From assembly GCA_002305275.1 (NCBI GenBank), contig DBQO01000046.1, forward strand, positions 1 to 64,000: DNA of 64,000 bases, read 5' to 3'. The stretch is from Bacteroidales bacterium UBA1392. GTDB lineage: Bacteria; Bacteroidota; Bacteroidia; Bacteroidales; UBA932. Both the position numbers and the translations under genes were made by a program. The first letter of the stretch is position 1; every line of letters begins with the position of its first letter. Below, in pieces: positions 33,932 to 43,255 of this stretch. The notes under the pieces are model-generated. The model ran no database searches. It saw only the letters and a program-made list of their open reading frames with translations, and was not told the DNA's origin.

Positions 33932-34225
33932 ATGAAGTGTGTTTTTATAGTATTTAATCAGGCTAACACGACACGTGTTGAATATATGCTCGACCAACTT
34001 AAAATCAACGGCTTTACTCTGTTTGAAGAGGTACAGGGCCGCGGTACCTATGGTGGAGAACCACGCCGCGGTACTCATACCTGGCCGGAAATGAATTCTG
34101 CGGTGATGACTGTCGTGGATGACGATCGCGTGGAGGAACTCCTGCTTACAGTCAAAAAGCTTGACAATCGTAACAAGGAGATTGGGGTGCGGGCTTTTGT
34201 ATGGAATGTAGAGCAGACCGTATAG
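33932..34225 (+). CDS. PII-like small protein of the RND operon
   Basis: 97 residues. The pattern (CVFIVFNQANTTRVEYMLDQLKINGFTLFEEVQGRG...HTWPEMNSAVMTVVDDDRVEELLLTVKKLDNR...GVRAFVWNVEQ) is that of a ferredoxin-like PII/DUF3240-type fold: beta-alpha-beta, a glycine-rich loop, beta-alpha-beta. It starts 6 bp after the pump gene, so it is co-transcribed. DUF3240 proteins sit beside metal RND pumps in proteobacteria; here a similar pairing appears with a drug-type pump. A regulatory role on the pump is inference. Confidence 0.75.
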   Translation: MKCVFIVFNQANTTRVEYMLDQLKINGFTLFEEVQGRGTYGGEPRRGTHTWPEMNSAVMTVVDDDRVEELLLTVKKLDNRNKEIGVRAFVWNVEQTV

Positions 34226-34283
34226 TTATTTGAAAAAAAAGTATTAATTTAGCATTTTATAAACAATTTAAAAAGAAATTTTT

Positions 34284-34607
34284 ATGGCATTAGCAGTAAA
34301 AGATTCCAATTTTCAGGAAATAGTTATGGCTTCGGATAAGCCGGTAGTAGTAGATTTTTGGGCACCCTGGTGTGGTCCCTGTCTGATGATAGGACCTATC
34401 ATTGATGAAATGGCTACTAAGTATGAAGGTAAGGTGGTAGTCTCCAAGTGCAATGTTGACGAAAATAGCGTGATTCCCATGAAATACCGTGTGATGAATA
34501 TTCCTACACTTCTTTTCTTCAAGAATGGGGAAGTGGTAGACAAGGTTGTCGGCGTTGTGCCCAAAAAAGAAATTGACAACAAGATAGCTTCATTACTAGA
34601 AAAATAA
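34284..34607 (+). CDS. trxA: Thioredoxin
   Basis: 107 residues, a single thioredoxin domain. Active site WCGPC at 29-33 in VVDFWAPWCGPCLMIGPII, cis-Pro segment MNIPTLLFFKNGEVV. No signal peptide, so cytosolic. It serves as a general disulfide reductase. 7 bp separate it from the outer-membrane protein gene. Confidence 0.97.
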   Translation: MALAVKDSNFQEIVMASDKPVVVDFWAPWCGPCLMIGPIIDEMATKYEGKVVVSKCNVDENSVIPMKYRVMNIPTLLFFKNGEVVDKVVGVVPKKEIDNKIASLLEK

Positions 34608-34614
34608 TATTATT

Positions 34615-35223
34615 ATGAAACGTTTATCAATTTTTCTTGCAGTTTTACTCTTTATTGCAGCTGGTAACACAGTTAGTGCACAGAGTGTCATTATCAAAGG
34701 CGGCCTAAATTATAGCAATGTTGATCTTGAGGGCAAGAACTTTGATGTTAAGGATGGTTCGGGTTGGCATTTCGGTGCCGCTTACCAGACAGGTAGTGTG
34801 TTGGGCTTCTCCCTTCAGCCGGAACTTCTTTATAGTGTCCAGGGTGTCAATATTTTTGACAATCAAATGGAGATTCAGAAAAAGTCTTCATATCTTGTGC
34901 TTCCTGTAAACATTCAGTGGGGTATTGATCTGATTGTGGCAAAGCCATTCCTGATGGTGACTCCAAAGGTTGCTTACAACCTGAAGAACTGGGCAAATAA
35001 AGAAACAACCAATTCGTTGTTGACTCAATTTATTAATGAAAAAACCAATTTGGAGTTCGGTATTGGAGTAGGTGCAGGTCTGAATGTATGGAAACTTCAG
35101 GTCACGGTCAAGTACGAATGGAATTTTGGCAAAGTAAGCAGTCTTGAAGAGTATCTCGACAATGCCCAAGAGGTAGATAAGAGTATCGGTAATCTCCAGA
35201 TCTCAGTAGGTTTTTGTTTCTAA
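34615..35223 (+). CDS. Outer-membrane beta-barrel protein (PorT/OMP_b-brl family)
   Basis: 202 residues. Signal peptide MKRLSIFLAVLLFIAAGNTVSAQ, then alternating amphipathic strands (IKGGLNYSNVD, HFGAAYQTGSVLGFSLQPELLYS, YLVLPVNIQWGI, LEFGIGVGAGLNVWKLQVTVKYEWNFG) closing with an aromatic end QISVGFCF. This is the usual eight-strand small porin-like barrel of Bacteroidota. Specific function unknown. Confidence 0.85.
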   Translation: MKRLSIFLAVLLFIAAGNTVSAQSVIIKGGLNYSNVDLEGKNFDVKDGSGWHFGAAYQTGSVLGFSLQPELLYSVQGVNIFDNQMEIQKKSSYLVLPVNIQWGIDLIVAKPFLMVTPKVAYNLKNWANKETTNSLLTQFINEKTNLEFGIGVGAGLNVWKLQVTVKYEWNFGKVSSLEEYLDNAQEVDKSIGNLQISVGFCF

Positions 35224-35235
35224 ACTTTTGTAGAG

Positions 35236-36225
35236 TTGTATCAGGAGGTGAAAGAGTATCTGGGAAGCGACTGGGTTGCTTTTCAGGATATGTTCGGTAA
35301 GAGCCTCCATTCGGAGATGCTTCTACTGAATAAGATTAATGCTTATGTGCTCAAGCACTCAGGTAAGCAGCTCAGACCCCTATTGACTCTATTGACCGGA
35401 AGAGCTATTTCCGGTGTTAATAATGAAAAAGTGCTCCGCTGTGCGGTCGCAGCGGAGCTTTTGCATACAGCCACCCTGCTCCATGACGATGTGGCGGATA
35501 ATTCCCCCCAAAGGCGAGGAGCTAAAACGGTGATGTCGCTCTATTCCCCTACGGCTTCCGTGCTTGTCGGGGATTTTTGGCTTTCTAGGGCTCTGGATAT
35601 TATTGTTATGCATTGCGACAACAGGGTGATAGGTTATTTTTCTCAATGTCTTGCCCATTTGGCGGAAGGGGAGATGCTTCAATTGGAGAAGGCCAGTTCG
35701 CTCAATGCCACCGAGGAGGATTATAACACTGTCATATTTTACAAGACAGCATCTCTATTCAAGGCTTCGATGGTCAGTGCGGCTCATTCTGCCGACGCAT
35801 CAGAAGAGCAGATGGAGGCAGTCGAGTCTTATTCTTACCACCTCGGAATGGCATTCCAGATGATGGATGACATCTTTGACTATTCCCCAGGTCTGAATAC
35901 CGGCAAACCGGTGGGAGCCGACATACTAGAGAAAAAAATCACTCTTCCCTTCTTTGGTTTCCTGCAAAATGCACCTCGCAAGATCTCTTCTAATTTCTTG
36001 AAACGGTTGAAATCCATTGGTCCTGATTCCAGGGAGGAGGAAAAGCAATCCATTTCACGTGAGGCAATTGAACTTGTGGAGCGATACGAAGGCCTTGATT
36101 ATGCTTACGACCGTCTTGAGCAGGAGATCAATAAGGCAGTGACCGCAATATCCATTCTTGATGACTCTCCTGCAAGATCATATCTGGTTGTATTTGCACG
36201 CCACATGTCAGTCAGGAAGCGCTGA
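35236..36225 (+). CDS. Polyprenyl synthetase (trans-isoprenyl diphosphate synthase)
   Basis: 329 residues. Both aspartate-rich motifs are present: LLHDDVADNSPQRRG (first DDxxD) and FQMMDDIFDYSP (second DDxxD); GKQLRPLLTLL and FYKTASLFKAS are also typical. It makes long-chain isoprenyl diphosphates, in Bacteroidales most likely for menaquinone. The start is unusual: the frame opens after a stop at 35221, and only TTG (35236) or GTG (35248) gives a family-length N-terminus; the next ATG is at about 35290 and would remove conserved residues. The TTG start is preferred. Confidence 0.93.
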   Translation: MYQEVKEYLGSDWVAFQDMFGKSLHSEMLLLNKINAYVLKHSGKQLRPLLTLLTGRAISGVNNEKVLRCAVAAELLHTATLLHDDVADNSPQRRGAKTVMSLYSPTASVLVGDFWLSRALDIIVMHCDNRVIGYFSQCLAHLAEGEMLQLEKASSLNATEEDYNTVIFYKTASLFKASMVSAAHSADASEEQMEAVESYSYHLGMAFQMMDDIFDYSPGLNTGKPVGADILEKKITLPFFGFLQNAPRKISSNFLKRLKSIGPDSREEEKQSISREAIELVERYEGLDYAYDRLEQEINKAVTAISILDDSPARSYLVVFARHMSVRKR

Positions 36226-36230
36226 CACCC

Positions 36231-36794
36231 ATGCTTATGACTTTTTTAGAACTCTTTATCATTGCGCTTGCTCTTTCAATGGATGCCTTTACGGTCTCCG
36301 TTGCCAAAGGCCTTTCTGTGGGACATCTGCGTCCACGCAATGTCTTGAGTGTTGCCCTCTGGTTCGGTGGCTTTCAGGGGTTGATGCCCGTAATCGGCTT
36401 TTTTCTGGGAGTTGGTTTCGCTTCATTTGTGGAGCATGTGGACCATTGGGTTGCCTTCATTCTGTTAGGATTGATAGGTATCAGGATGATTATAGAGGCT
36501 TTTTCTAAAAAAGAGAAGAATGTCACCCCCGATTTCTCTTTTAAGACTATGTTGGTGATGGCGGTCGCTACGAGTATTGATGCCCTCGCAGTAGGAATTT
36601 CTTTTTCATTTCTCAATGAAAATATTTGGCTTGCAGCGCTGCTTATAGCAGTTACCACCGCAATTGTATCCGCTATAGGGATTCGGGTGGGCAATATTTG
36701 CGGATGCCGATTCAAGACTATCGCGGAGTTTACCGGAGGCCTTATCTTACTCCTTATGGGTATAAAAATCCTCGTTGAGCATATTTGGCTATGA
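36231..36794 (+). CDS. mntP: MntP-type manganese efflux pump
   Basis: 187 residues with six predicted TM helices. Family signatures SMDAFTVSVAKGLSVG (TM1) and ATSIDALAVGISFSFL (TM4) carry the conserved Asp residues for Mn2+ export. A second ATG at 36237 is possible. Its stop overlaps the next gene by 4 bp (ATGA). No Mn riboswitch-like leader was noticed because the gene is internal to an operon. Confidence 0.93.
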   Translation: MLMTFLELFIIALALSMDAFTVSVAKGLSVGHLRPRNVLSVALWFGGFQGLMPVIGFFLGVGFASFVEHVDHWVAFILLGLIGIRMIIEAFSKKEKNVTPDFSFKTMLVMAVATSIDALAVGISFSFLNENIWLAALLIAVTTAIVSAIGIRVGNICGCRFKTIAEFTGGLILLLMGIKILVEHIWL

Positions 36795-37810
36795 AAGTGA
36801 AGTGCAATAAAAAAGTTTTCACCCCTGAGGGCGGTGGAGCAGAACTACAGATAATGGTTAGTGCTCCTTCGGTGGAAAGTGCGTTTAAGGCCGCCGCTGA
36901 CTCTATTCCTCAGGGATTTAATCTAATTGCAGGTCGTCTGTTTCTGGATGAATTTACGGCAGTACCCTCTATGGAACAGCCTTTTGATTCTATTTCAGTA
37001 GTGAGAGAGACTCCTCTGGGGGACATGCCCGTCTCCCTTTGGATATGGGCTTCTGCTCCGTCGCCGGCTTCCGGTTTATTAGTATGGAGCGCCAATCTTG
37101 TCTCTGACAAAGAGTCTGTTTTTGATCAGACCAATGATATATTGTGCAATTATCAGCAGTTTCTCACCTCTCAAGGGATGAATATCAGGGATAACTGTAT
37201 CAGAACCTGGTTTTTTGTAGATGATATTGACTACAAATATGCCGATTTTGTCAGAGCAAGAAGAGACTTTTTTGACTCGGTAGGCTTGCGGAGCGATACC
37301 AACTATATAGCAAGTACGGGAATTTTCGGGATTCCCGGTAACAGACCGGCTACGGGAGGGGATGTAATGCTGGATGCTCTTGCACTCAAGGATCCTAAAA
37401 AGTGTTTAATAAGATATCTGCACGCCCGTTCGCATCTCTCTCCTACTTCATTGTACGGAGTCACTTTTGAAAGGGGTACGGTTGTAGGATATGATGATCG
37501 TAACCATATTTTTATATCAGGTACGGCAAGCATCGATTCTCATGGCGAGGTACTCCATGCCGGTGATGTCGGTAAACAATGTGATAGAATGATGGAAAAT
37601 GTCTCTGTCCTGCTCTCCGAGGCAGATGCCTCTATGGAAGATGTGCAGATGGCTATAGTCTATCTCAGAAATAGTGAGGATCTCTCTATGGTTAAACAGC
37701 GACTTTCGGAGATTCTCCGTGATATACCTCACAATTATCTTTTGGCTCCCGTATGTCGCCCCGAATGGCTTGTGGAGATAGAGTGCATAGCTGCTACTTC
37801 ATTATCGTAG
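36791..37810 (+). CDS. RidA/chorismatase-like protein
   Basis: 339 residues from the ATG at 36791. The C-terminal ~120 residues (IFISGTASIDSHGEVLHAGDVGKQCDRMMENVSVLLSEADASMEDVQMAIVYLR) are a clear RidA/YjgF domain. The N-terminal two thirds (IRTWFFVDDIDYKYADFVRARRDFF, YIASTGIFGIPGN) give the double-domain layout of FkbO/XanB2-type chorismatases. Catalysis on chorismate is therefore possible, and a chorismate-pathway gene (DAHP synthase/chorismate mutase) exists 12 kb away, but the active-site residues cannot be assigned here. The end overlaps convergent trmB by 17 bp. Confidence 0.65.
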   Translation: MKVKCNKKVFTPEGGGAELQIMVSAPSVESAFKAAADSIPQGFNLIAGRLFLDEFTAVPSMEQPFDSISVVRETPLGDMPVSLWIWASAPSPASGLLVWSANLVSDKESVFDQTNDILCNYQQFLTSQGMNIRDNCIRTWFFVDDIDYKYADFVRARRDFFDSVGLRSDTNYIASTGIFGIPGNRPATGGDVMLDALALKDPKKCLIRYLHARSHLSPTSLYGVTFERGTVVGYDDRNHIFISGTASIDSHGEVLHAGDVGKQCDRMMENVSVLLSEADASMEDVQMAIVYLRNSEDLSMVKQRLSEILRDIPHNYLLAPVCRPEWLVEIECIAATSLS

Positions 37811-38543
37811 TTGTCTTGTAGGGCTGGAGATAGGGTGTTTGGTCCCATTCGGGGGAAATAAGTTCTTCCTCATTGTCAATCCTGAATGCCATATAGGTGA
37901 TAGGGATGCCCTGCATCAAAAAATGTGATTCATAAAAGGTCTGAATTGCCGTTATCTCTTCAGGAACGGACTCAGGCGAGCCGTAAATATCTTCGCAATA
38001 AGTTATCACTTCAAGGGAATTGGCTGACGCCACCTCCATTGTATAGTAATAGAGCAATCTGCTGTCTGTTTTGAGATGGACTATCCCCCCTTCCGTTAGG
38101 ATATTGCGGTATCTGGTGAGAAAAAGAGGATGGGTGAGTCGTTTCTTCGGTTTGCCCTCCTGAGGGTCGGCAAATGTAATCCATATTTCAGCCACTTCGC
38201 CGGCAGCGAAAAGAGATTCGATAAACTCAATCCTTGTTCTGAGGAATGCTACATTTTGAAGCTCATGCTCATTGGCATATTTGGCTCCTTTCCATAATCG
38301 TGCACCTTTTATATCCATTCCTATGAAATTGCGCTCCGGATACCTTTCAGCCAGCTCTATGGTATATTCACCTTTACCGCAACCCAGTTCTAAAACTATA
38401 GGATTGTCATTGCCGAATATCGCCTTATGCCAGCCTCCCTTAAGTGGATGGTCACACCGGAGTACCTCTTCCGTACGTGGCTGAATAAGGCATTTGAAAG
38501 TTTCATTTTCCCTGAATTTCAGCAATTTATTTTTTTTGCTCAT
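37794..38543 (-). CDS. trmB: tRNA (guanine-N7-)-methyltransferase TrmB
   Basis: 249 residues. SAM-binding LELGCGKGEYTIELAERYPERNFIGMDIKGARLWKGA and the family segment ITFADPQEGKPKKRLTHPLFL are present. It methylates G46 in the variable loop of tRNAs. The catalytic-region motif usually reads DPWPKKRH; here it is DPQEGKPKKRL, a form common in Bacteroidota. Last gene of the minus-strand operon. Confidence 0.93.
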   Translation of the reverse strand: MSKKNKLLKFRENETFKCLIQPRTEEVLRCDHPLKGGWHKAIFGNDNPIVLELGCGKGEYTIELAERYPERNFIGMDIKGARLWKGAKYANEHELQNVAFLRTRIEFIESLFAAGEVAEIWITFADPQEGKPKKRLTHPLFLTRYRNILTEGGIVHLKTDSRLLYYYTMEVASANSLEVITYCEDIYGSPESVPEEITAIQTFYESHFLMQGIPITYMAFRIDNEEELISPEWDQTPYLQPYKTTTIMK

Positions 38544-38556
38544 GTTGAGTGCCGAT

Positions 38557-39051
38557 TCATTCGTTGATATGGTATGAAAAACCTACTCCGTGCAACCATT
38601 TCCTGACATCCTTGTGGAGAGGCGTAAGAGCTACGCTCCACTCTCCTTCGCAGGCTTTTATTTGATCTCTGTATGGCCACTTGATATCTACGATACCAAA
38701 TCTACTCCTTCTGATCTCCACCTGAGGGTTATCAGTAAGAGGTAGAGTTATTTTTTCGGTAAAAATTCCACCATCCGGTGAAGTTACCTCCACATTGAAT
38801 GATATTAGGTTACTGTGTAACCGGCAATCATATCGTGCTGCAATGAAGGTAGAGTAGAGGGCTGTGCTGTCAGCCACCGGTAGAGAAAATCTGAAAACCG
38901 GTATGGAGTCGCAGTCGGGATCTACTTTTATATACCCATAACCGTCATCCGGCCTTGAGCAGGATCCTAAGATTATTGTGCTAACGGCCGATAATGTCAG
39001 CATAATAGCAAACATCCTACTGATTAGCGGATGGCTCTCTATTTTCTTCAC
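38557..39051 (-). CDS. gldH: GldH-type lipoprotein
   Basis: 164 residues. Lipobox ILGSC after a hydrophobic segment; the remainder (PVFRFSLPVADSTALYSTFIAARYDCRLHSNLISFNVEVTSP...GIVDIKWPYRDQIKACEGEWSVALTPL) matches the GldH pattern. In flavobacteria GldH is needed for gliding, but the gene is kept in non-motile Bacteroidales, where its role is unclear. The start lies within the 3' end of ricT (35-bp overlap). The order holB-ricT-gldH is a conserved Bacteroidota arrangement. Confidence 0.85.
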   Translation of the reverse strand: MKKIESHPLISRMFAIMLTLSAVSTIILGSCSRPDDGYGYIKVDPDCDSIPVFRFSLPVADSTALYSTFIAARYDCRLHSNLISFNVEVTSPDGGIFTEKITLPLTDNPQVEIRRSRFGIVDIKWPYRDQIKACEGEWSVALTPLHKDVRKWLHGVGFSYHINE

Positions 39052-40348
39052 CTTTTCTTCCCTGTTTTTCCTGATCTCTTACTTTTATTCCTCCACGTTG
39101 TCCCTGACGACGGTAGCCTTTATTCTGACCGCTTTGAGGTTTACCGTCGAAGCGAGGTTTGGTATCACCTTCCTGACGGTTTTTATCATCTTCGAATTGT
39201 TGTTTCCTGTTCCGTTCGGGGCGTTTGAACTCTTTCTTCCGTTTAGAACGGCGTTTCTCGTCAAAACGAGAGATACTGTCGTCACCCACGGCACTTATGA
39301 AGTCTGTTTCGCGCACGTCCGTTTCTTTATCTTTAAGGGAATCTGGCTTGATACCCTTTCGGTTCATGGATATGATCTCCCTTACGCGTTGTCCGCTTAG
39401 AGGAAACAGATTTATCACGCAATGTGGATCGTATGAGAAGTACATGATTCCTTTTAGTATGTCACACTTCTGAAGATATGCAGTCCCATCTTTAAATTCC
39501 AGCGGCCCTCGTACATCCGGAAGGTGCTTTTGAGCATCGATATAGAGTGAGGCTTCGTAGTTGATACAACATTTGAGTTTACTGCACTGTCCGGCAAGTT
39601 TCTGAGGATTGAGCGAGAGGTCCTGACAGCGTGCGGCCTGGGTGGTGATTGATTTGAAGTCGGACATGTATGCCGAGCAACAGAGAGCTCTGCCGCACAC
39701 GCCAATACCTCCGATTAGCCCGGCTTCCTGACGAGCCCCAATCTGTTTCATCTCTATCCTGATGTGGAACTCCTCGGCAAAATCCTTGATCAGTTGCCTG
39801 AAATCCACTCTTTCATCGGCAATATAGTAAAAGATGGCCTTTGTACCGTCCCCCTGAAATTCCACATCGCCTATTTTCATATCAAGTCCAAGTCCTGCAG
39901 CAATCTGGCGAGCACGTATCATCGTCTTGTGCTCGCGGGCAATGGCCTCTTGCCATCTTTCTATGTCAAGAATCTTCGCTCTACGGTAGATGCGTCTGAA
40001 TTCATACGTTGAGGGATCGATATTGTGTCGCAACAGTTGACGTCCTACTACGGGACCTTCAAGAGTTACAATTCCTACATCGTGACCGGTGGGAGCCTCT
40101 ACCACCACCAAATCTCCTATTTTAATAAGTTGTCCGGTAGTGTTTTTATAGACGATTTTACGGGTATTTTTGAATCTTACCTCAAATAAGTCTTTATAGC
40201 GCTCCTGAGATATACCCTGCATCCAGTCGAAGTCTGCAAGTTTGCAGCAGCCGGGACTATAGGATATGGAGAGTGCTCCGTGTGGAGTCCTTTCGACTTC
40301 ACAACCTCTTGAGCAATCATATATTTTCTTTTGGTCTTTTTCTTCCAT
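39017..40348 (-). CDS. ricT: PSP1-domain (RicT-like) protein
   Basis: 443 residues. The PSP1 domain spans about 65-290, with the conserved cysteines GVCGRALCCSAYM and CSKLKCCINYEASLY. An extra N-terminal Cys cluster (YDCSRGCEVER, SPGCCKLADFDW) is present. The last ~100 residues are a Lys/Arg/Gly-rich disordered tail (RGGIKVRDQEKQGRKGEE), which may bind RNA. RicT in Bacillus forms an Fe-S-containing complex that stimulates RNase Y processing; the Bacteroidota version is untested. Confidence 0.9.
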   Translation of the reverse strand: MEEKDQKKIYDCSRGCEVERTPHGALSISYSPGCCKLADFDWMQGISQERYKDLFEVRFKNTRKIVYKNTTGQLIKIGDLVVVEAPTGHDVGIVTLEGPVVGRQLLRHNIDPSTYEFRRIYRRAKILDIERWQEAIAREHKTMIRARQIAAGLGLDMKIGDVEFQGDGTKAIFYYIADERVDFRQLIKDFAEEFHIRIEMKQIGARQEAGLIGGIGVCGRALCCSAYMSDFKSITTQAARCQDLSLNPQKLAGQCSKLKCCINYEASLYIDAQKHLPDVRGPLEFKDGTAYLQKCDILKGIMYFSYDPHCVINLFPLSGQRVREIISMNRKGIKPDSLKDKETDVRETDFISAVGDDSISRFDEKRRSKRKKEFKRPERNRKQQFEDDKNRQEGDTKPRFDGKPQSGQNKGYRRQGQRGGIKVRDQEKQGRKGEENREPSANQ

Positions 40349-40350
40349 AA

Positions 40351-41409
40351 TTATAAGTAGAGTAACAAACGGTTTGACAAGTCGCAGAAGGTAAGTTTGG
40401 AATTGGTGTTACTTTCGATAGCTGATATAGTTCTGTCAAAAGCCGACAGAGCCTTTTCGTAAAAATCGGGTTTTATACGTGAGGCCAGATCGCGGATTTG
40501 ACTCTTCTCCTGATCAAATATGCCGGCTATTTGTTCCAGACCCTGCGAGGTCATATATATTTTTCTGATAAATTTTTCACTATAAATACAGAATTCTTTC
40601 TGCTTTTCCCTTCCCATATCTGAGAGTGCCTCCCAGATGGCAAAGGTATCGATCAGTTTTTTGGAGATACCGGCTTCAATCAGTCCGGTAAGCATGTCAC
40701 GGTATTCGACCGGCTCCTGTAATGGCTCCTGAGGCTTGCTTTGATGCTGTTCGGCACTCATAGGAGGTATTTCTATAAGCTGGCACCTTGAACGGATGGT
40801 GGCGAGAAGCTTTTCGGGGGCCTGCGATACCAACAGGAATAGTGTACCTGTCGGAGGCTCTTCCAGAAGTTTCAGGAGTTTGTTTGAGCACTCCTGGTTC
40901 ATCTTTTCCGGAAGCCATATCACCATTACTTTGTAATCGGCTTCAAAAGAACGCAACTGTAGCCTCTCAATTATGCGTCTCGCTTCGTGAACGCTGATGT
41001 TGCCGCTCTTGTTGTCAATACCGATAGCATCATACAGGTCTTGTTCTGTAAAATAAGGGTCATTCAACACCAATTCCCTCCAATTGTCAAGAAAATGGTC
41101 GGAAATCGGTCGTCCCTTTTGACTTTCCGCTACATCTCTGGAACTATTGACGGGAAATGCAAAATGCAGATCAGGATGGATAAGCTTCTGGAACTGATTG
41201 CAGGTAGGGCAGATACCACAGGAATCGCCATCACTACGGTGACGACAATTGACATACTGGCCTAGCGCCAAGGCAAAAGCGAGACCTCCGCCGTGAGGTT
41301 CTTCTCTGAAAAGGATGGCATGGGAGAGCCGTTTATGCTCAACCATCCTTATAAGTCGCTCCTTGAGGCCCTTATCTCCTATGACATCTGCAAATCTCAT
41401 CCTAGACAA
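40351..41409 (-). CDS. holB: DNA polymerase III delta-prime-like subunit
   Basis: 352 residues. AAA+ clamp-loader pattern: RLSHAILFREEPHGGGLAFALALGQYVNC in place of the P-loop, a zinc module CRHRSDGDSCGICPTCNQF (four Cys), and LLKLLEEPPTGTLFLLVSQAPEKLLATIRSRCQLIEIPP. The absence of a normal Walker A GKT (GGGLAFA) fits delta-prime, which does not hydrolyse ATP. Ends 2 bp upstream of ricT. Confidence 0.92.
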   Translation of the reverse strand: MSRMRFADVIGDKGLKERLIRMVEHKRLSHAILFREEPHGGGLAFALALGQYVNCRHRSDGDSCGICPTCNQFQKLIHPDLHFAFPVNSSRDVAESQKGRPISDHFLDNWRELVLNDPYFTEQDLYDAIGIDNKSGNISVHEARRIIERLQLRSFEADYKVMVIWLPEKMNQECSNKLLKLLEEPPTGTLFLLVSQAPEKLLATIRSRCQLIEIPPMSAEQHQSKPQEPLQEPVEYRDMLTGLIEAGISKKLIDTFAIWEALSDMGREKQKEFCIYSEKFIRKIYMTSQGLEQIAGIFDQEKSQIRDLASRIKPDFYEKALSAFDRTISAIESNTNSKLTFCDLSNRLLLYL

Positions 41410-41425
41410 AGATTGTTGGTCTAAA

Positions 41426-43255
41426 CTACAAATTTACAATCATTTCGCAATTTTTGCAATCAAATTCCAATCTCAATTTGTAATTCCTGTTAGCCAGGTA
41501 GAGGGGCTCCCTGAAATCAGCCACACTTTTTTCCGGATTTTTGTGGCAGAGGCCGAGTTCATATTTGATACAATGCTTAGTCCGCATCACAGCTACCCCT
41601 TCAGGAGCTTCTATTTCATAAGCAGGGTCTACAGATTGTACCCCACTCTCCAAATAGAGTTCTCTGCTTAGTTGGTTGGAGCAGTTGGCCAGATAGGTAA
41701 GATGCCTTTCGGGATATTTGGCCACATTCCGAGCAACCATCTCATCGGGGTCAATATTTCTGCCTTCAGCCATTCGGCGCAAAGCAGCCTCTTTGAGCAA
41801 CTCTGCAAGTTGGCGTCTGATGCCGTTGAGGGCAGAGGCAGCATAAAACCTTATTATGTCGCACTCTATATCGCCAAGCGTGAAAATATATTCTCCTGAA
41901 CTTTTACTTAACTGCCTGGAAAGAGTTTCCAAAGCCTTTTCAGGTTTTTGAGCCGGAGGATTGTCGTCATCAAAAGTGAGGATTGCCCTCTCCTGAGAGC
42001 TGACAGCCTCGAATGTGGTGACTCCGGCTTTAGAAGTACAACTTATAGTGGCTTTAATCCATCTTTCAGGCATATTTTTTTCCAGCTCTTTTTCAAAAGC
42101 TGTGTTGAGATTGCGGTAGACCTTCATGCCTTTGCGTAGTCCGGATGCCTCCTTAATGCGTACACGGTTGCCTTCGCATACTTCAGCCCTGAATCCTTTA
42201 ATTTCCCCGGAAGGAGAAATGACAGCCAGACCGTCACCATTGTTGAGCTCCTTATCGGTGGAGATTGATATCCAATCTCCCTTGACGGAGAATATCTCTC
42301 CAATATACTCACCCATGGATTTAGTCCCGTCAGAAGAGGCCCACAACCCTCTTTTACCCTCTATGAAGCAGGATGTGTAGCCTCGATTGAAAGTAGCATT
42401 CAGATCAGGGATAAAACCTCCATATATCTCGCCGGCAGAGGCCTTCCCATAATTGGGATGGCTGCTTATAAACTGATCTATGATGCGGCGATATTCCCTT
42501 ACAACATTTTTTACGTAGGAAGCATTTTTGAGTCTTCCTTCAATTTTGAAGGAGGTGATGCCCGCCTCTATCAACTCCCCGATATACTCACTCAGATTCA
42601 AATCCTTTAGAGAAAGTAACGGCCTGTTTTTAACAAGCACCTTACCATTGCTGTCTACCAGATCATAGTCGGATCTGCAGGCCTGAATACAGGCTCCCCT
42701 GTTAGCGCTACGGCCGGCAAGACGCTGACTTAAATAGCACTGTCCGCTGTAGGAGAGGCAAAGTGCCCCGTGTACGAAGAATTCCAGGTCACAAGTGGTA
42801 CTGCGTCTGATTTCCTTAATTTGTGCGAGTGAGAGCTGACGCTCCAAAATCAACCGCTTGAAGCCGAGAGAGGAGAGAAATTGAGCCTGCTGCGGAGTCC
42901 GAATATGGGTTTGGGTAGAGGCAAAAAGAGGCAGGGGAGGTCTCTCCATTCGGGCAATGGCCAGGTCTTGGACAATGAAGGCATCCACTCCGGCATGATA
43001 AAGCTCCCATAGTAGCTTACCGGCAGCCTCCAGCTCATCGTCAAATAGGATGGTATTGACTACCGCATAGACTTTAGCAGAGTATTTATGAGCATAATCC
43101 GCAAGTTGTCCTATCTCCGAAACGGGATTGCCTGCAGCCTCTCTCGCCCCAAAAGAGGGGCCTGCAATATATACGGCATCGGCACCGCAGTCTATCGCTG
43201 CAGTGCCGATGTCTTTATTACGCGCCGGAGCGAGAAGCTCGAGCTCTAGTTGCAT
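41426..43255 (-). CDS. Peptidase U32 family protein (RlhA-like)
   Basis: 609 residues. U32 signature visible in ELEFFVHGALCLSYSGQCYLSQRLAGRSANRGACIQACR, together with the N-terminal ELLAPARNKDIGTAAIDCGADAVYI. C-terminal cysteines (CIKYELGLC, DCKNCEM) complete the set. Related E. coli RlhA hydroxylates 23S rRNA C2501; others act in tRNA or ubiquinone hydroxylation, so the peptidase name is probably historical. Starts within the last codons of the TPR gene (10-bp overlap). Confidence 0.9.
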   Translation of the reverse strand: MQLELELLAPARNKDIGTAAIDCGADAVYIAGPSFGAREAAGNPVSEIGQLADYAHKYSAKVYAVVNTILFDDELEAAGKLLWELYHAGVDAFIVQDLAIARMERPPLPLFASTQTHIRTPQQAQFLSSLGFKRLILERQLSLAQIKEIRRSTTCDLEFFVHGALCLSYSGQCYLSQRLAGRSANRGACIQACRSDYDLVDSNGKVLVKNRPLLSLKDLNLSEYIGELIEAGITSFKIEGRLKNASYVKNVVREYRRIIDQFISSHPNYGKASAGEIYGGFIPDLNATFNRGYTSCFIEGKRGLWASSDGTKSMGEYIGEIFSVKGDWISISTDKELNNGDGLAVISPSGEIKGFRAEVCEGNRVRIKEASGLRKGMKVYRNLNTAFEKELEKNMPERWIKATISCTSKAGVTTFEAVSSQERAILTFDDDNPPAQKPEKALETLSRQLSKSSGEYIFTLGDIECDIIRFYAASALNGIRRQLAELLKEAALRRMAEGRNIDPDEMVARNVAKYPERHLTYLANCSNQLSRELYLESGVQSVDPAYEIEAPEGVAVMRTKHCIKYELGLCHKNPEKSVADFREPLYLANRNYKLRLEFDCKNCEMIVNL

